From the NCBI GenBank assembly GCA_035536775.1, contig DATLNM010000047.1:1-31277 (forward strand): 31,277 nt of DNA, given 5' to 3'. A model generated the notes under the pieces. The model did no database searches. It was given only the letters and a program-made list of their open reading frames with translations, and was not told the origin of the DNA. The DNA is from DATLNM01 sp035536775. GTDB taxonomy: Bacteria; Actinomycetota; CADDZG01; WHSQ01. The position numbers and the translations under genes were made by a program. Below, one piece after another: positions 1 through 8,265 of this stretch (its first letter is position 1; each line of letters starts with the position of its first letter).

Positions 1-1222
<1,222 letters not shown>

Positions 1223-1428
1223 TTGCTCGCGCTCGCTCTGGAGCGTTCAAGGTTCAATAGAATCTGAACGGTCCCGCCAAGATTGGACCAGTAGGTTTCT
1301 TGGCTGGGATCTGGTTCGGAAGCAGCACCTGACAACTGAATCAAGCGGACGGCCTTGGCCGGACGCCAGAACAAACAAGGGAGCCCGGAGGTATCGGGCC
1401 AGAGCGACACTCTGACAACTTAATAAGT
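1223..1428 (+). other. 23S-5S internal transcribed spacer
   Basis: A spacer of about 206 nt between the 23S and 5S genes, with no tRNA fold that I can find. It holds two copies of CTGACAACT followed by an A/T-rich tail, at 1329-1344 and 1412-1426, the second running up to the 5S 5' end. A short hairpin is possible at GTTCA...TGAAC near 1250-1268. The repeats may be processing or antitermination signals, but that is inference. No promoter was recognised. Confidence 0.7.
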
Positions 1429-1429
1429 T

Positions 1430-1546
1430 TCCGGTGGCTATGGCGGAGGGGAAACACCTGGTCCCATTCCGAACCCAGCAGTTAAGCCCTCCAGCGCCGA
1501 TGGTACTGCCCTGGAGACGGGGTGGGAGAGTAGGACGCCGCCGGGA
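1430..1546 (+). rRNA. 5S ribosomal RNA
   Basis: Complete 5S rRNA of about 117 nt. It has the conserved core CCCATTCCGAACCC (loop B/C region) and the 3' segment GGGGTGGGAGAGTAGG. Helix I forms between CCGGTGGC (1431-1438) and GCCGCCGG (1537-1544), with one G-U pair and further pairs at 1429-1430/1545-1546. It sits about 207 nt after the 23S 3' end, in the usual operon order. The last ~40 nt are repeated, truncated, at 2221-2259. Confidence 0.97.
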
Positions 1547-1553
1547 TTCTTCA

Positions 1554-1583
1554 GAAAGGAGCCGCCGCAAGGCGGCTCCTTTC
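1554..1583 (+). terminator. rRNA operon intrinsic terminator
   Basis: A perfect 13-bp stem, 1554-1566 paired with 1571-1583, closed by a GCAA tetraloop. It starts 8 nt after the 5S 3' end. The stem ends in CTTTCC, so the U-tract is short, but stability should compensate. The stem also begins with AAAGG, giving CCTTT on the opposite strand, so it may also stop the convergent gene whose stop codon is at 1608. Confidence 0.88.
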
Positions 1584-1607
1584 CATGTCGGGCACAACGT
1601 TGGAGAA

Positions 1608-2102
1608 TTAGCGCCTTGTAATGGTGATCGTGATGGTCGCAGTCGCCAACCCGCCGAAGTCGTCGTCGATCTCGTAGACGATCTCCTCAGTACCACGCGC
1701 GTCGCGGTGGGCTTTGTAGATGATCATCTCGGAGTCGTCGATCGACGCTTTTCCCTTCTGCCCGTCTCCGACGTCGAAGATGAAGAGCTCGTCTCCGTCG
1801 GCGTCGGAGTCGTTAGCCAGCACGTCGATCACTACTTTCTGTCCTGCACGAACGCGGACACGATCGTCTTCGGCTACCGGGGGGGTATTGGGGAACTCTT
1901 CATCCTCGCTGTCGTCCACTTCCTCTTCTTCGAACTCGCCCTCGTCCTCGAACTCATCGGATTCGCCTTCATCGTCCGCAGCCTCGTCTTCAGCTTCTTC
2001 GAAGGCCCTGGGGGTCTCCTGGGCCCCCGCGCACGCCACCGACCCCAGCATCAGAAGACACATACCCAAGAAACCCAGCCGCCTGAGGTATTCCGCCATC
2101 AT
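1608..2102 (-). CDS. Secreted acidic protein with C-terminal cadherin-like (Big_9) domain
   Basis: A 164-residue exported protein of unknown function. Residues 1-25 form a signal peptide with hydrophobic core GFLGMCLLMLGSVAC. C25 could be a lipid-anchor cysteine, but the -3 residue is Ser, so ordinary cleavage after ACAGA is as likely. Residues 30-70 are very rich in Asp and Glu, a flexible and possibly Ca-binding linker. Residues ~72-164 form a Big_9/VCBS-type Ig-like domain, recognised by PPVAEDD, VLANDSDADGDEL and the closing run of alternating T and I. The linker GCGAGGAGAAG precedes two adjacent ATGs; the second (2099) has better Shine-Dalgarno spacing. The domain is homologous to the C-termini of the genes at 2317 and 7266. 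It converges on the 5S terminator. Role is likely surface adhesion or scaffolding (inference). Confidence 0.8.
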   Translation of the reverse strand: MMAEYLRRLGFLGMCLLMLGSVACAGAQETPRAFEEAEDEAADDEGESDEFEDEGEFEEEEVDDSEDEEFPNTPPVAEDDRVRVRAGQKVVIDVLANDSDADGDELFIFDVGDGQKGKASIDDSEMIIYKAHRDARGTEEIVYEIDDDFGGLATATITITITRR

Positions 2103-2220
2103 CTTCTCCTCGCGCTAGAAACACCGAATGGTTAATTGAACACTCTCCGGCACCGCGTTTATGTCTCACGGGTGACTCCCCGCCTGTCTCCTCTGGACAA
2201 ACGTGGAGAGGCCCCCATCT

Positions 2221-2259
2221 CCTGGAGACGGGGTGGAGAGTAGGACGCCGCCGGGATTT
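2221..2259 (+). pseudogene. Truncated 5S rRNA 3' fragment
   Basis: These 39 nt repeat the 3' end of the intact 5S gene (1510-1549) with one G missing in the GGGGTGGGAG run and one extra T at the end. It keeps the 3' strand of helix I (CGCCGCCGGG) but has no 5' half, so it cannot fold as 5S rRNA. Upstream sequence (2205-2220) does not match 5S. A hairpin follows at once, as after the real gene. It looks like a duplication remnant rather than a functional RNA. Confidence 0.9.
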
Positions 2260-2265
2260 CTTGAA

Positions 2266-2289
2266 AGAGCCCCTCGAAAGAGGGGCTCT
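2266..2289 (+). terminator. Hairpin after the 5S fragment, probable terminator
   Basis: A 10-bp stem, 2266-2275 with 2280-2289, closed by a GAAA tetraloop. It occupies the position that the rRNA terminator takes after the intact 5S, but its stem sequence is different. U-tracts are poor on both sides. It lies 27 nt past the stop codon of the minus-strand CAP gene, so it probably now serves as that gene's terminator. Confidence 0.65.
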
Positions 2290-2316
2290 CTCGCGTGCCC
2301 GGTGAGCTCGCCCTGC

Positions 2317-3750
2317 CTACTTGATGGCGATCGTCAGCACGCCCTGAGCGGTCGCGCCGTCTGCGTCCCTTATGACGTAAGTGATCTTTTCCCGCTGGCC
2401 GATTCCCCTCCGGGTTGCTCGGTACGTGATCGACGTTCCCGTCGCACGCGCCGACCCGAAACGGGTGCTCCCGATGGAGATCAGCGTGACCTCGAGGCCT
2501 TCGGGATCGGAGTCGTTGGCGAGCACCTCGAAGCTAAGCGTGCGCCCGCGGCGCAGCCGTCCGAAGTCGGGTCGAGCGACCGGTGCCTGGTTCGTCGCCG
2601 GATCCTCGGCGACGTCGCCGGAGTCGCCCGCCTCATCCGCGGTATCCGGTGGAAGATCGGCCGAATCCGATCCGAACTCGAGGCGGTAGTGGAAGTACCC
2701 CGCGGAGTCGGTGGCGATCCCGATGCCCACGAGGGTGATGCTGCGGTCTCCGAGGTGGTCGAACCAGCCCGGGTCCAGGCGCGAGTCCATGTTGTCGGCC
2801 GGCGTCGATCGGTCGGCCCACCCATAGAACTCGGTCTCTCCCGTGGTGTAGCCACAATCAGCGAGCTCTGGCGGCGTGGCTGGAGCGGGCTCGGCGTCCA
2901 TGTCGTCGAGCGGCGCAGTGGCGGAGTGGCGCGCTCCCCACACCGTCGACCGTTCGAGGCCCTCCGACCTCTGCAGGGCCGGTACCCCGTTCTCGGCGCG
3001 CCGGTCGTTCATCAGGCGCAGCATCTCGTCCATCATGTCGCGGCGGGCCTCAGGCCAGCTCGGATCGGGCTCACAGCGTTCGGGGTGGACCTCGGGCGCT
3101 GGGTCTGCGGTGGCGGCCGGGTCTTCAAGGGCGGCCGACGAAGTCGGCGATGGTGGGGCGGGGCCCAGCGGCTTGGCGTTCGGATCGATGCCGAAGGTCT
3201 GCACCCACGCGTACAACCCATAGTACCGGCCGTCCTCGTAGGGATCGTCGGGGCGGACGTGAGGAGCGACTCCCACGCCGATCGCATTGATCTCCGGGTT
3301 CTCGATGGCCCGGCGGTGTCCGGGGGAGTTCAACCAAAGCCTCATCGCTTCTCTCGGCGTGGAACCGCCTGCGATGTTCTCTCCGGGCCAATGGTCGTGC
3401 GAATAGCCGCAATCACCCATCCTGGTGTCGTAGGTCCTCGTGATCGGCGGGGCCGGATCGTCGTGCTCGAAGTAGCGATAGTGCGCCAGATGGCGCGCCT
3501 TCCAGACTGCGCTTCGCTGCAACGACACCGACCGCCCCAGCGTGCTCAGCCCCATCTCCGCGCGGTGTTCATTGACCAAACGCATCACCTCATACTGAAA
3601 GAATTCATGCTCCGCGGGCCAGGCCGAGTCGGGTGTGCACCGCTCCGCACTGAAGGCGAGCGGCACCCGCTCACGCGCGCATCCTCCCCCTAGCAGCGCG
3701 ACCGCCAGGAGGACAACGGCGAACGATCGTCCCTTAGAGATTCCGTTCAT
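2317..3750 (-). CDS. Putative lipoprotein: two CAP/SCP domains plus Big_9 domain
   Basis: A 477-residue exported protein. Residues 1-24 are a signal peptide ending in LLGGGC, a slightly non-canonical lipobox with C24. CAP domain 1 (about 33-190) has the expected His/Glu set: HYRYFEH, GENIAGG and SPGHRRAIENP. A second CAP-like copy (about 222-365) starts with the same ERCxPDxxWP motif but has lost GENI and the SxGHR helix, so it is probably non-catalytic. Residues ~390-477 form a Big_9/cadherin-like domain (QAPVARPD, VLANDSDPEG). CAP proteins are secreted and often act in lipid binding, adhesion or envelope functions; the exact role here is unknown. A GAAAGGGCG motif 6 nt before the ATG is also found before the paralogue at 7266-8183. 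Transcribed toward the 5S fragment. Confidence 0.85.
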   Translation of the reverse strand: MNGISKGRSFAVVLLAVALLGGGCARERVPLAFSAERCTPDSAWPAEHEFFQYEVMRLVNEHRAEMGLSTLGRSVSLQRSAVWKARHLAHYRYFEHDDPAPPITRTYDTRMGDCGYSHDHWPGENIAGGSTPREAMRLWLNSPGHRRAIENPEINAIGVGVAPHVRPDDPYEDGRYYGLYAWVQTFGIDPNAKPLGPAPPSPTSSAALEDPAATADPAPEVHPERCEPDPSWPEARRDMMDEMLRLMNDRRAENGVPALQRSEGLERSTVWGARHSATAPLDDMDAEPAPATPPELADCGYTTGETEFYGWADRSTPADNMDSRLDPGWFDHLGDRSITLVGIGIATDSAGYFHYRLEFGSDSADLPPDTADEAGDSGDVAEDPATNQAPVARPDFGRLRRGRTLSFEVLANDSDPEGLEVTLISIGSTRFGSARATGTSITYRATRRGIGQREKITYVIRDADGATAQGVLTIAIK

Positions 3751-3756
3751 CCACGC

Positions 3757-3765
3757 CGCCCTTTC
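3757..3765 (-). promoter_or_regulatory. Ribosome-binding site shared by the two CAP genes (copy 1)
   Basis: GAAAGGGCG lies 6 nt before the ATG at 3750. The same nonamer precedes the paralogous CAP gene by 5 nt (8189-8197). It serves as Shine-Dalgarno (AAAGGG), and its conservation supports both start choices and a common origin of the two 5' ends. Confidence 0.6.
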
Positions 3766-3864
3766 GTTCGACCGCCCACATGATGTCAGTAGCGGCCCTA
3801 ACGCGCTGTCACCGAGGAGACAGTCAGAGATGCTGGCCTGGCGCGGAGCTGGCCCCCAGATACT

Positions 3865-5793
3865 TCAGGATGTATCGCACTCCACTTCGTCCGCGGGGCC
3901 GTTCGACATGCCGTTGGGAACCCCATGCACCTGGAGGGACCACATCTCCTCTCCGGTGCGGCCGTCGAGCGCGACTACGTACCCGGCGCGCGGCGACCAG
4001 ACGTTAAGGACGACGTCGGTTTCGGCTCCGCGTGCCAGCCGCCCCGCGTCCGCGTAGATCCCTACGCCGCGCGGAGGGAGGGGCAGCTCGAACGCGAGGG
4101 ATCTGCTCCACAGCCCGCGTCCCTCATCTCCGGTCAAGCCGGCGATGCCCACCGATCCCGGCGGGGTCCAGCACCCTTCGAAGAGATCGGCTCCCTTGTG
4201 ATCGAGTGGCGCAGCGAGGGGCTGGATCTGATTGCCGCCACGGAAATCGACGCGACCGTCGCGCGCGTCGACGACGAGGGTTTCGTTTGCGAGGTCACGC
4301 GGCCCCGTGCCGATCTCGTGCCACAGGAACGGGTCCTTCGATCCGTCACGGTGAACGTCGCCGGCATGCCACCACCCGACTCCTTGCCACGTCGCCGCGG
4401 CTGTGGCCGCATGCTCGAGCTCGTGCCGGCGGACGTATAGAAGCTCTCCATAAGAGTCGTAGGCCCGCAGCTTGGTACCGACGTGATCGCGCCCGCTGAT
4501 CCAAGCGAACGTCACGACGTCGCGCGACTCGTCGCCGTCGATATCTCCCGGGACGAGTGCGGCCTCTCCGGGCCGCTCCCACATCCTGGTCCCCAGACTT
4601 CCTTCGACCAGGTGGATCCGTTGCCTCACCTTGACACTCAGGGCAACCAGACCCAAGAGGTCGGTAGCCGAGATGTGCACCGTGGAAACCAGAAGGTCCG
4701 CGATGTCACTCCCGGTGATATCGCCACCGTCCTGTACGTACGCGAAGAGGCCGAGATCGAGGGGCTCATCCCAGATGATGCTCCCGTCGTCACCGCGGCG
4801 CGCGCTCAATACGCCCGAGGTTGTGACGACGGGCTGGTTCTCCTCATCCGTACCGACGTACGGGCCCGACATCGTGAAGACGTAGTCCTGCTTGCGGTCC
4901 TCGTTGAGGTCGCCTACAGGCCAGGGCACAGGGAAGAAGTTGACGCTATGGACGCGCCCGGGGTGTGCGACCGATCGTCCATCCAACCCATCCACGACGG
5001 CGGCGCTGATGTCGGTAACACTCGTCAATCCGATCTCGACATACTCTCCGGTCCCGAGGAGGAGATCCGTCTGCCGGCCGCCGATGCCGTCGAAAACATC
5101 CAGGGTGAGGAGACCGGTGATGGTGACCACGCCGATCTCGAACAGCCAGGTCGACTCGAAGTCGGCGCTCCAGAGAGATCTGCCGCGCGGGGACAACGCC
5201 TCGATCTCATACACGAAGCGGTACACCATCGGGGTTGCGGCCCCGGATGTCTCGGTCACGGACATGACAAACAGGCCGTTGCGGGCGGGGTCGCCGGTGA
5301 TCGCTTCGAACGCGAACGAACCTCCCGCGCCCTCGCTCGCCCAGCGTTTGGTCCAGATCCTCCTGCCGGTGCGGCCTTCCAGGAGGCTGATCCTCGTTCT
5401 GGTCCGTTCGACCGGAGGTGATACCGACGCGTCGAACGTGAAGCTGTAGCGATGCAAGAGGACGTCGTCCAAGCCGTCCCCCGTAAGGTCGTGAACGGCT
5501 TCAGCGAAGGAGTACTCCTCGAGCTCGAGTTCCTGAGCGCGACGGACCCGATCGGTGAGCTCCTCGACCTCAGAGACGGTGCGCAGGATGTCGAAGGGGT
5601 GACGCGGCGAGGTTGGAAGCAGCCGGCTCGAGGGGTCGCCGTCGCGAACGAGCGCGGGCCGGACCCCGCGGCCGTCAGGGATCCGCTGGATGTCGGCGGC
5701 GGCGGAATCGGGCACGGGAAGGACGAGGACCGATACAAGCACGGCGCCCAACCACTTGCCCACCCGGCCCCTCATCGAAGGGTTCTTCGCCAC
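3865..5793 (-). CDS. Secreted beta-propeller protein with mixed FG-GAP and PQQ-like repeats
   Basis: A 642-residue exported protein. Residues 1-33 are a signal peptide with basic RGRVGKW, a hydrophobic core and the cleavage motif DSAAA. FG-GAP-like calcium-loop motifs appear at DLTGDGLDD (102-110), DLNEDRKQD (295-303), DIDGDESRD (417-425) and DVHRDGSKD (479-487). Between them run strands typical of PQQ-type propellers: LEGRTGRRIW (138), RRGDDGSIIW (332), VEGSLGTRMW (396) and LDGRTGEEMW (609). The fold is therefore probably one or two beta-propellers on the cell surface; no enzyme motif was seen. The start is GTG at 5793; an in-frame ATG at 5775 is possible. It follows the same direction as the CAP gene 114 nt downstream and may share its transcript. 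Function is unknown; adhesion or ligand binding is inference. Confidence 0.8.
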   Translation of the reverse strand: MAKNPSMRGRVGKWLGAVLVSVLVLPVPDSAAADIQRIPDGRGVRPALVRDGDPSSRLLPTSPRHPFDILRTVSEVEELTDRVRRAQELELEEYSFAEAVHDLTGDGLDDVLLHRYSFTFDASVSPPVERTRTRISLLEGRTGRRIWTKRWASEGAGGSFAFEAITGDPARNGLFVMSVTETSGAATPMVYRFVYEIEALSPRGRSLWSADFESTWLFEIGVVTITGLLTLDVFDGIGGRQTDLLLGTGEYVEIGLTSVTDISAAVVDGLDGRSVAHPGRVHSVNFFPVPWPVGDLNEDRKQDYVFTMSGPYVGTDEENQPVVTTSGVLSARRGDDGSIIWDEPLDLGLFAYVQDGGDITGSDIADLLVSTVHISATDLLGLVALSVKVRQRIHLVEGSLGTRMWERPGEAALVPGDIDGDESRDVVTFAWISGRDHVGTKLRAYDSYGELLYVRRHELEHAATAAATWQGVGWWHAGDVHRDGSKDPFLWHEIGTGPRDLANETLVVDARDGRVDFRGGNQIQPLAAPLDHKGADLFEGCWTPPGSVGIAGLTGDEGRGLWSRSLAFELPLPPRGVGIYADAGRLARGAETDVVLNVWSPRAGYVVALDGRTGEEMWSLQVHGVPNGMSNGPADEVECDTS

Positions 5794-5927
5794 CCGTCTA
5801 AGGCTCCCTGCCCTCTTTTAGTGGCGGTGGCGGCGCATTCTCGAGTTGGCCGAGATGCACTGGCCGTCGTCTGCCGCCACCGGGTCCATCCAGGCTCGCT
5901 CTCCTACGAGAAACGAGGGGTGTAGCC

Positions 5928-6005
5928 GTGGCCGAGGCAGGCTCGGGAAGCTTGGCCGGCCCACGACGGACCCGGATCATCGATGTGCCCGAGCGCGGGC
6001 TTTAA
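5928..6005 (+). CDS. Possible 25-codon leader ORF upstream of the TPR gene
   Basis: A GTG start with GAGGGG 8 nt upstream opens a 25-codon frame that ends in TAA 10 nt before the GTG of the TPR gene. The product (ending in DVPERGL) is not recognised. It might be a translationally coupled leader or a chance frame. The rest of 5794-6015 shows no gene and no clear promoter. Confidence 0.25.
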   Translation: MAEAGSGSLAGPRRTRIIDVPERGL

Positions 6006-6015
6006 GGTCGGGCGC

Positions 6016-6657
6016 GTGGAGAACACCCAGGTTCATCTCGCCGACGACCTCGTCAAGGAGCTCCACGCAACGGCGCGTCCGGGCAAGGCTGAGCTCCTTG
6101 TGAAGGTCTTCGCCGATGCCGCCGCGGCCTTTATGGAAGACGACTTCGATGAGGCGATACGGCTCGGCGAGCAGGCTAAGCACCTCGCGCTACGCGCCGC
6201 GGCGCCGCGCGAGCTCCTCGGGTTGGCGTACTACAGGGCAGGTCGTTGGAAGGAGGCGGCACGCGAGCTGTCGGCATTCAAGCGCCTCGCGGGATCGCTC
6301 GATCAGAATCACGTCATCGCGGATTGCCAGCGTGCCCTTGGCCGCCCCGAGAAGGCCGTCGAGCTGTGCGACGAGGTCGACCGCGGACGTACGTCGGAAG
6401 ACATTTTCTTTGAAAGCCAGATCGTTGCGGCCGGGGCACTTGCAGACATGAAGAGGGTCGACGATGCGATCGCCCGTCTGCAGGCGCTCGAGCTCCGTCC
6501 GGAGGATGCCGGCGAGCACCATCTGCGCGCGTGGTACGTGCTGGCCGACCTCCTGGAGCGCAGAGGGCGTTTCACCCAGGCCCGCGAGTGGTTCGAAGCT
6601 GTAGTGGCCGTGGACCCGGAGCTCACCGACGCATCGGAGCGCCTGACTAAGCTCTGA
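6016..6657 (+). CDS. Tetratricopeptide-repeat protein
   Basis: A cytoplasmic helical protein of 213 residues from the GTG at 6016, which has AAGG 8 nt upstream. An in-frame ATG at 5983 lacks a Shine-Dalgarno. After ~20 residues, four to five degenerate TPR helix pairs follow: FDEAIRLGEQA, LLGLAYYRAGRWKEAARELS, QRALGRPEKAVELCDEV, VDDAIARLQAL, and ADLLERRGRFTQAREWFEAVVAVDP near the C-terminus. There is no signal peptide or membrane span. TPR proteins are protein-protein scaffolds; the partner is unknown. In M. tuberculosis a TPR gene (Rv1691) sits next to the HAD gene of the tlyA cluster. Here the TPR gene is 12.5 kb from the HAD gene, so orthology is only suggested. Confidence 0.85.
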   Translation: MENTQVHLADDLVKELHATARPGKAELLVKVFADAAAAFMEDDFDEAIRLGEQAKHLALRAAAPRELLGLAYYRAGRWKEAARELSAFKRLAGSLDQNHVIADCQRALGRPEKAVELCDEVDRGRTSEDIFFESQIVAAGALADMKRVDDAIARLQALELRPEDAGEHHLRAWYVLADLLERRGRFTQAREWFEAVVAVDPELTDASERLTKL

Positions 6658-6740
6658 GCCCCACGCTCGGAACGGTTACCCGAGCGGGTCCGTCTCGTAT
6701 CCAATGTCGAGACGCGTTCAACGAGGGGAGAACGATCCAC

Positions 6741-7205
6741 ATGAGTTCCCGGAGACTGGTTGTAGCTCTATTGGTCGTGACTCTTGCCGGATCTGCGACT
6801 GCCGCGCTCGCAGCTCCGAAGAAGAAGCCCAAGAAGGTAGAGCGAGTGGCCGAGGGGGTCTACCAGACACCCGCGGTCGCGCCGTACATCGGTCCCGCGA
6901 GCAGCGGGGCGATCTCGTGTGAGCCCCAGGGATCCGCGCCGGGATGCGTCAGTTTCCCGATGCAGGCGGGGGAGCTGTACGTCGATATCGCGCTCGCCGA
7001 CCAGGCGGGGCAGGCGGTCTACGCGAAGCTCTTCGATTCAAACTTCGAGGAGCTGGGTGAAGTCTGCGGAGCTAGTGACCAGCCGATCGTCGTCAGTGGC
7101 ACTGCGGAGGTCATAGTCGCGATCATCGAAGGGCCGTGTGCCGACGCGACGCCCGCGCTCGCGACAACCGGTACGATCACGGCGACGTTCTCGAACCTTC
7201 CCTAG
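6741..7205 (+). CDS. Small secreted protein, unknown function
   Basis: A 154-residue protein with a clear signal peptide: SSRR, a hydrophobic core LVVALLVVTLAGSATA, then cleavage after ALA near residue 25. A lysine-rich stretch (KKKPKK) follows. The mature part is rich in Ala, Gly, Val and Thr with four cysteines (around 56, 65, 109 and 133) that could form two disulfides. Its pattern of alternating hydrophobic strands resembles a small beta-sandwich of the pre-peptidase C-terminal type, but I see no diagnostic motif. GGGGAG stands ~9 nt before the ATG. The gene converges with the CAP gene at 7266, and 60 nt separate the stop codons. Confidence 0.75.
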   Translation: MSSRRLVVALLVVTLAGSATAALAAPKKKPKKVERVAEGVYQTPAVAPYIGPASSGAISCEPQGSAPGCVSFPMQAGELYVDIALADQAGQAVYAKLFDSNFEELGEVCGASDQPIVVSGTAEVIVAIIEGPCADATPALATTGTITATFSNLP

Positions 7206-7265
7206 CCGGCGTTGCCCGGCCCTCAGACCGCCGCATGACTCCCACGAAAATTTCCATGCGAAGCG

Positions 7266-8183
7266 TTATCGGATACGGATCGTCAGCGTCGCTGTCGCCG
7301 TGCCGCCTCGCCCGTCTTCAAGCGTATAGGTCAAGCGTTCGGTGCGACCGACGGTGCCTCGGCGCGCCCGGTAGGAGAACATCCCCTCGCTATCCCACTC
7401 GAAGCTCGCAGCGAAGCGGGGTACGCTGCTCAGCGAGACGCCCAAGCGGTCACCGTCGGGGTCGGAGTCGTTGGCGACCAGATTCACCGTGACCTGCCGG
7501 CCGGGACGCGTCGTCACCGTCTCGTTCGCAGCCACGGGAGGAGCGTTGAAGACCTCTTCTGGAGCCGATGTCGCATCCGGTTGCGGTGACCCGCCAGGTA
7601 CCGCCGGGGTGGTGGTGACTCCCGGCGATGCCGACGGCCCGGTCGTGGCAGTGCTTGACGAGTAGCCGAACATCTGAACCCAATGTGGGGTGTCGTCAGC
7701 GTCGTAAGCGACGGCCATCCCCGCGATGTTCCACTTGCTGTTCTCCAAGTTGGACCGGTGCCCGCTCGAATCGAGCCAGCCCTGGAAGGCCTCCTCGGGG
7801 GTCGCATACCCCTTGCAGATGTTCTCTGCCGCTGACCCCGAGTAGCCGCAGTCGCGGAAGCGATCGAACGTCCCCCGCTCGATGGGAGGAGCGGGGTCGT
7901 TGTGGGTCATGTAGTCGTACGCAGCCATATGCCGCGCTTTCCAATCAGCGCCTCGTTGAAGCGCTGGAGAGACGGTTAACGGGGGAGCTCCGATGGACGC
8001 GCGGTGCTGATTGGTGAGACGCAAGATCTCCGCTCCGAACTCCGCATGCACTTCCGGCCACGCAGCATCGGGGGCACATCGGTCCTCTTCGAGGGCAAGT
8101 GGCACTCGTTCCCCACCACACGCTCCCAGGAGAACTGCCACGGCAACGCACGCGTAGAACTTCCTGGTCCCGACGAGCCTCAT
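7266..8183 (-). CDS. Lipoprotein with one CAP/SCP domain and Big_9 domain
   Basis: A 305-residue paralogue of the gene at 2317. The signal peptide ends in a canonical lipobox, LLGAC (C22), so it should be lipid-anchored. The mature N-terminus shares ERVPLAL and RCAPDAAWP with the paralogue. The CAP domain spans about 32-175 with TNQHRASIG, ARHMAAYDYMTHNDP, AENICKG and SSGHRSNLEN, keeping the usual His and Glu residues. A Pro/Thr/Gly-rich linker (~176-212) joins it to a Big_9/cadherin-like domain (~213-305; APPVAANE, LVANDSDPDGDRL, closing TATLTIRIR). Only one CAP copy is present. Start ATG is supported by GAAAGGGCG 5 nt upstream. Probably a surface adhesin or envelope factor (inference). Confidence 0.87.
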   Translation of the reverse strand: MRLVGTRKFYACVAVAVLLGACGGERVPLALEEDRCAPDAAWPEVHAEFGAEILRLTNQHRASIGAPPLTVSPALQRGADWKARHMAAYDYMTHNDPAPPIERGTFDRFRDCGYSGSAAENICKGYATPEEAFQGWLDSSGHRSNLENSKWNIAGMAVAYDADDTPHWVQMFGYSSSTATTGPSASPGVTTTPAVPGGSPQPDATSAPEEVFNAPPVAANETVTTRPGRQVTVNLVANDSDPDGDRLGVSLSSVPRFAASFEWDSEGMFSYRARRGTVGRTERLTYTLEDGRGGTATATLTIRIR

Positions 8184-8188
8184 CTCAA

Positions 8189-8197
8189 CGCCCTTTC
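8189..8197 (-). promoter_or_regulatory. Ribosome-binding site shared by the two CAP genes (copy 2)
   Basis: GAAAGGGCG lies 5 nt before the ATG at 8183 and is identical to the motif before the CAP gene at 3750. It sets the start and links the two genes by descent. Confidence 0.6.
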
Positions 8198-8265
8198 TAT
8201 CGCTCTTCGTTCAAGGAGACACCGTGGAGTCTTCGCGGGCAGTCACCTGGGAGACAGGATCTGAG

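Noticed and set aside
1223..1428. tRNA gene in the 23S-5S spacer
   Set aside because: No cloverleaf or T-loop motif can be formed.
1434..2135. A 233-codon plus-strand frame across the 5S gene
   Set aside because: It runs through the 5S rRNA and terminator and is antisense to the Big_9 gene.
1547..2260. Integrative element bounded by 5S copies
   Set aside because: The flanking repeat suggests attachment sites, but there is no integrase or mobility gene, and the duplicated Big_9 gene end explains the repeat better.
2203..3693. A 496-codon plus-strand frame
   Set aside because: Antisense to the two-CAP lipoprotein gene, rich in Arg/Pro/Gly, no domain; a high-GC shadow.
4483..5421. A 312-codon plus-strand frame
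   Set aside because: Antisense to the propeller protein; the composition and lack of motifs mark it as a shadow.
7205..7220. GCCGG/CCGGC hairpin between convergent genes
   Set aside because: Only 5 bp with no T-tract on either strand; too weak to call a terminator.
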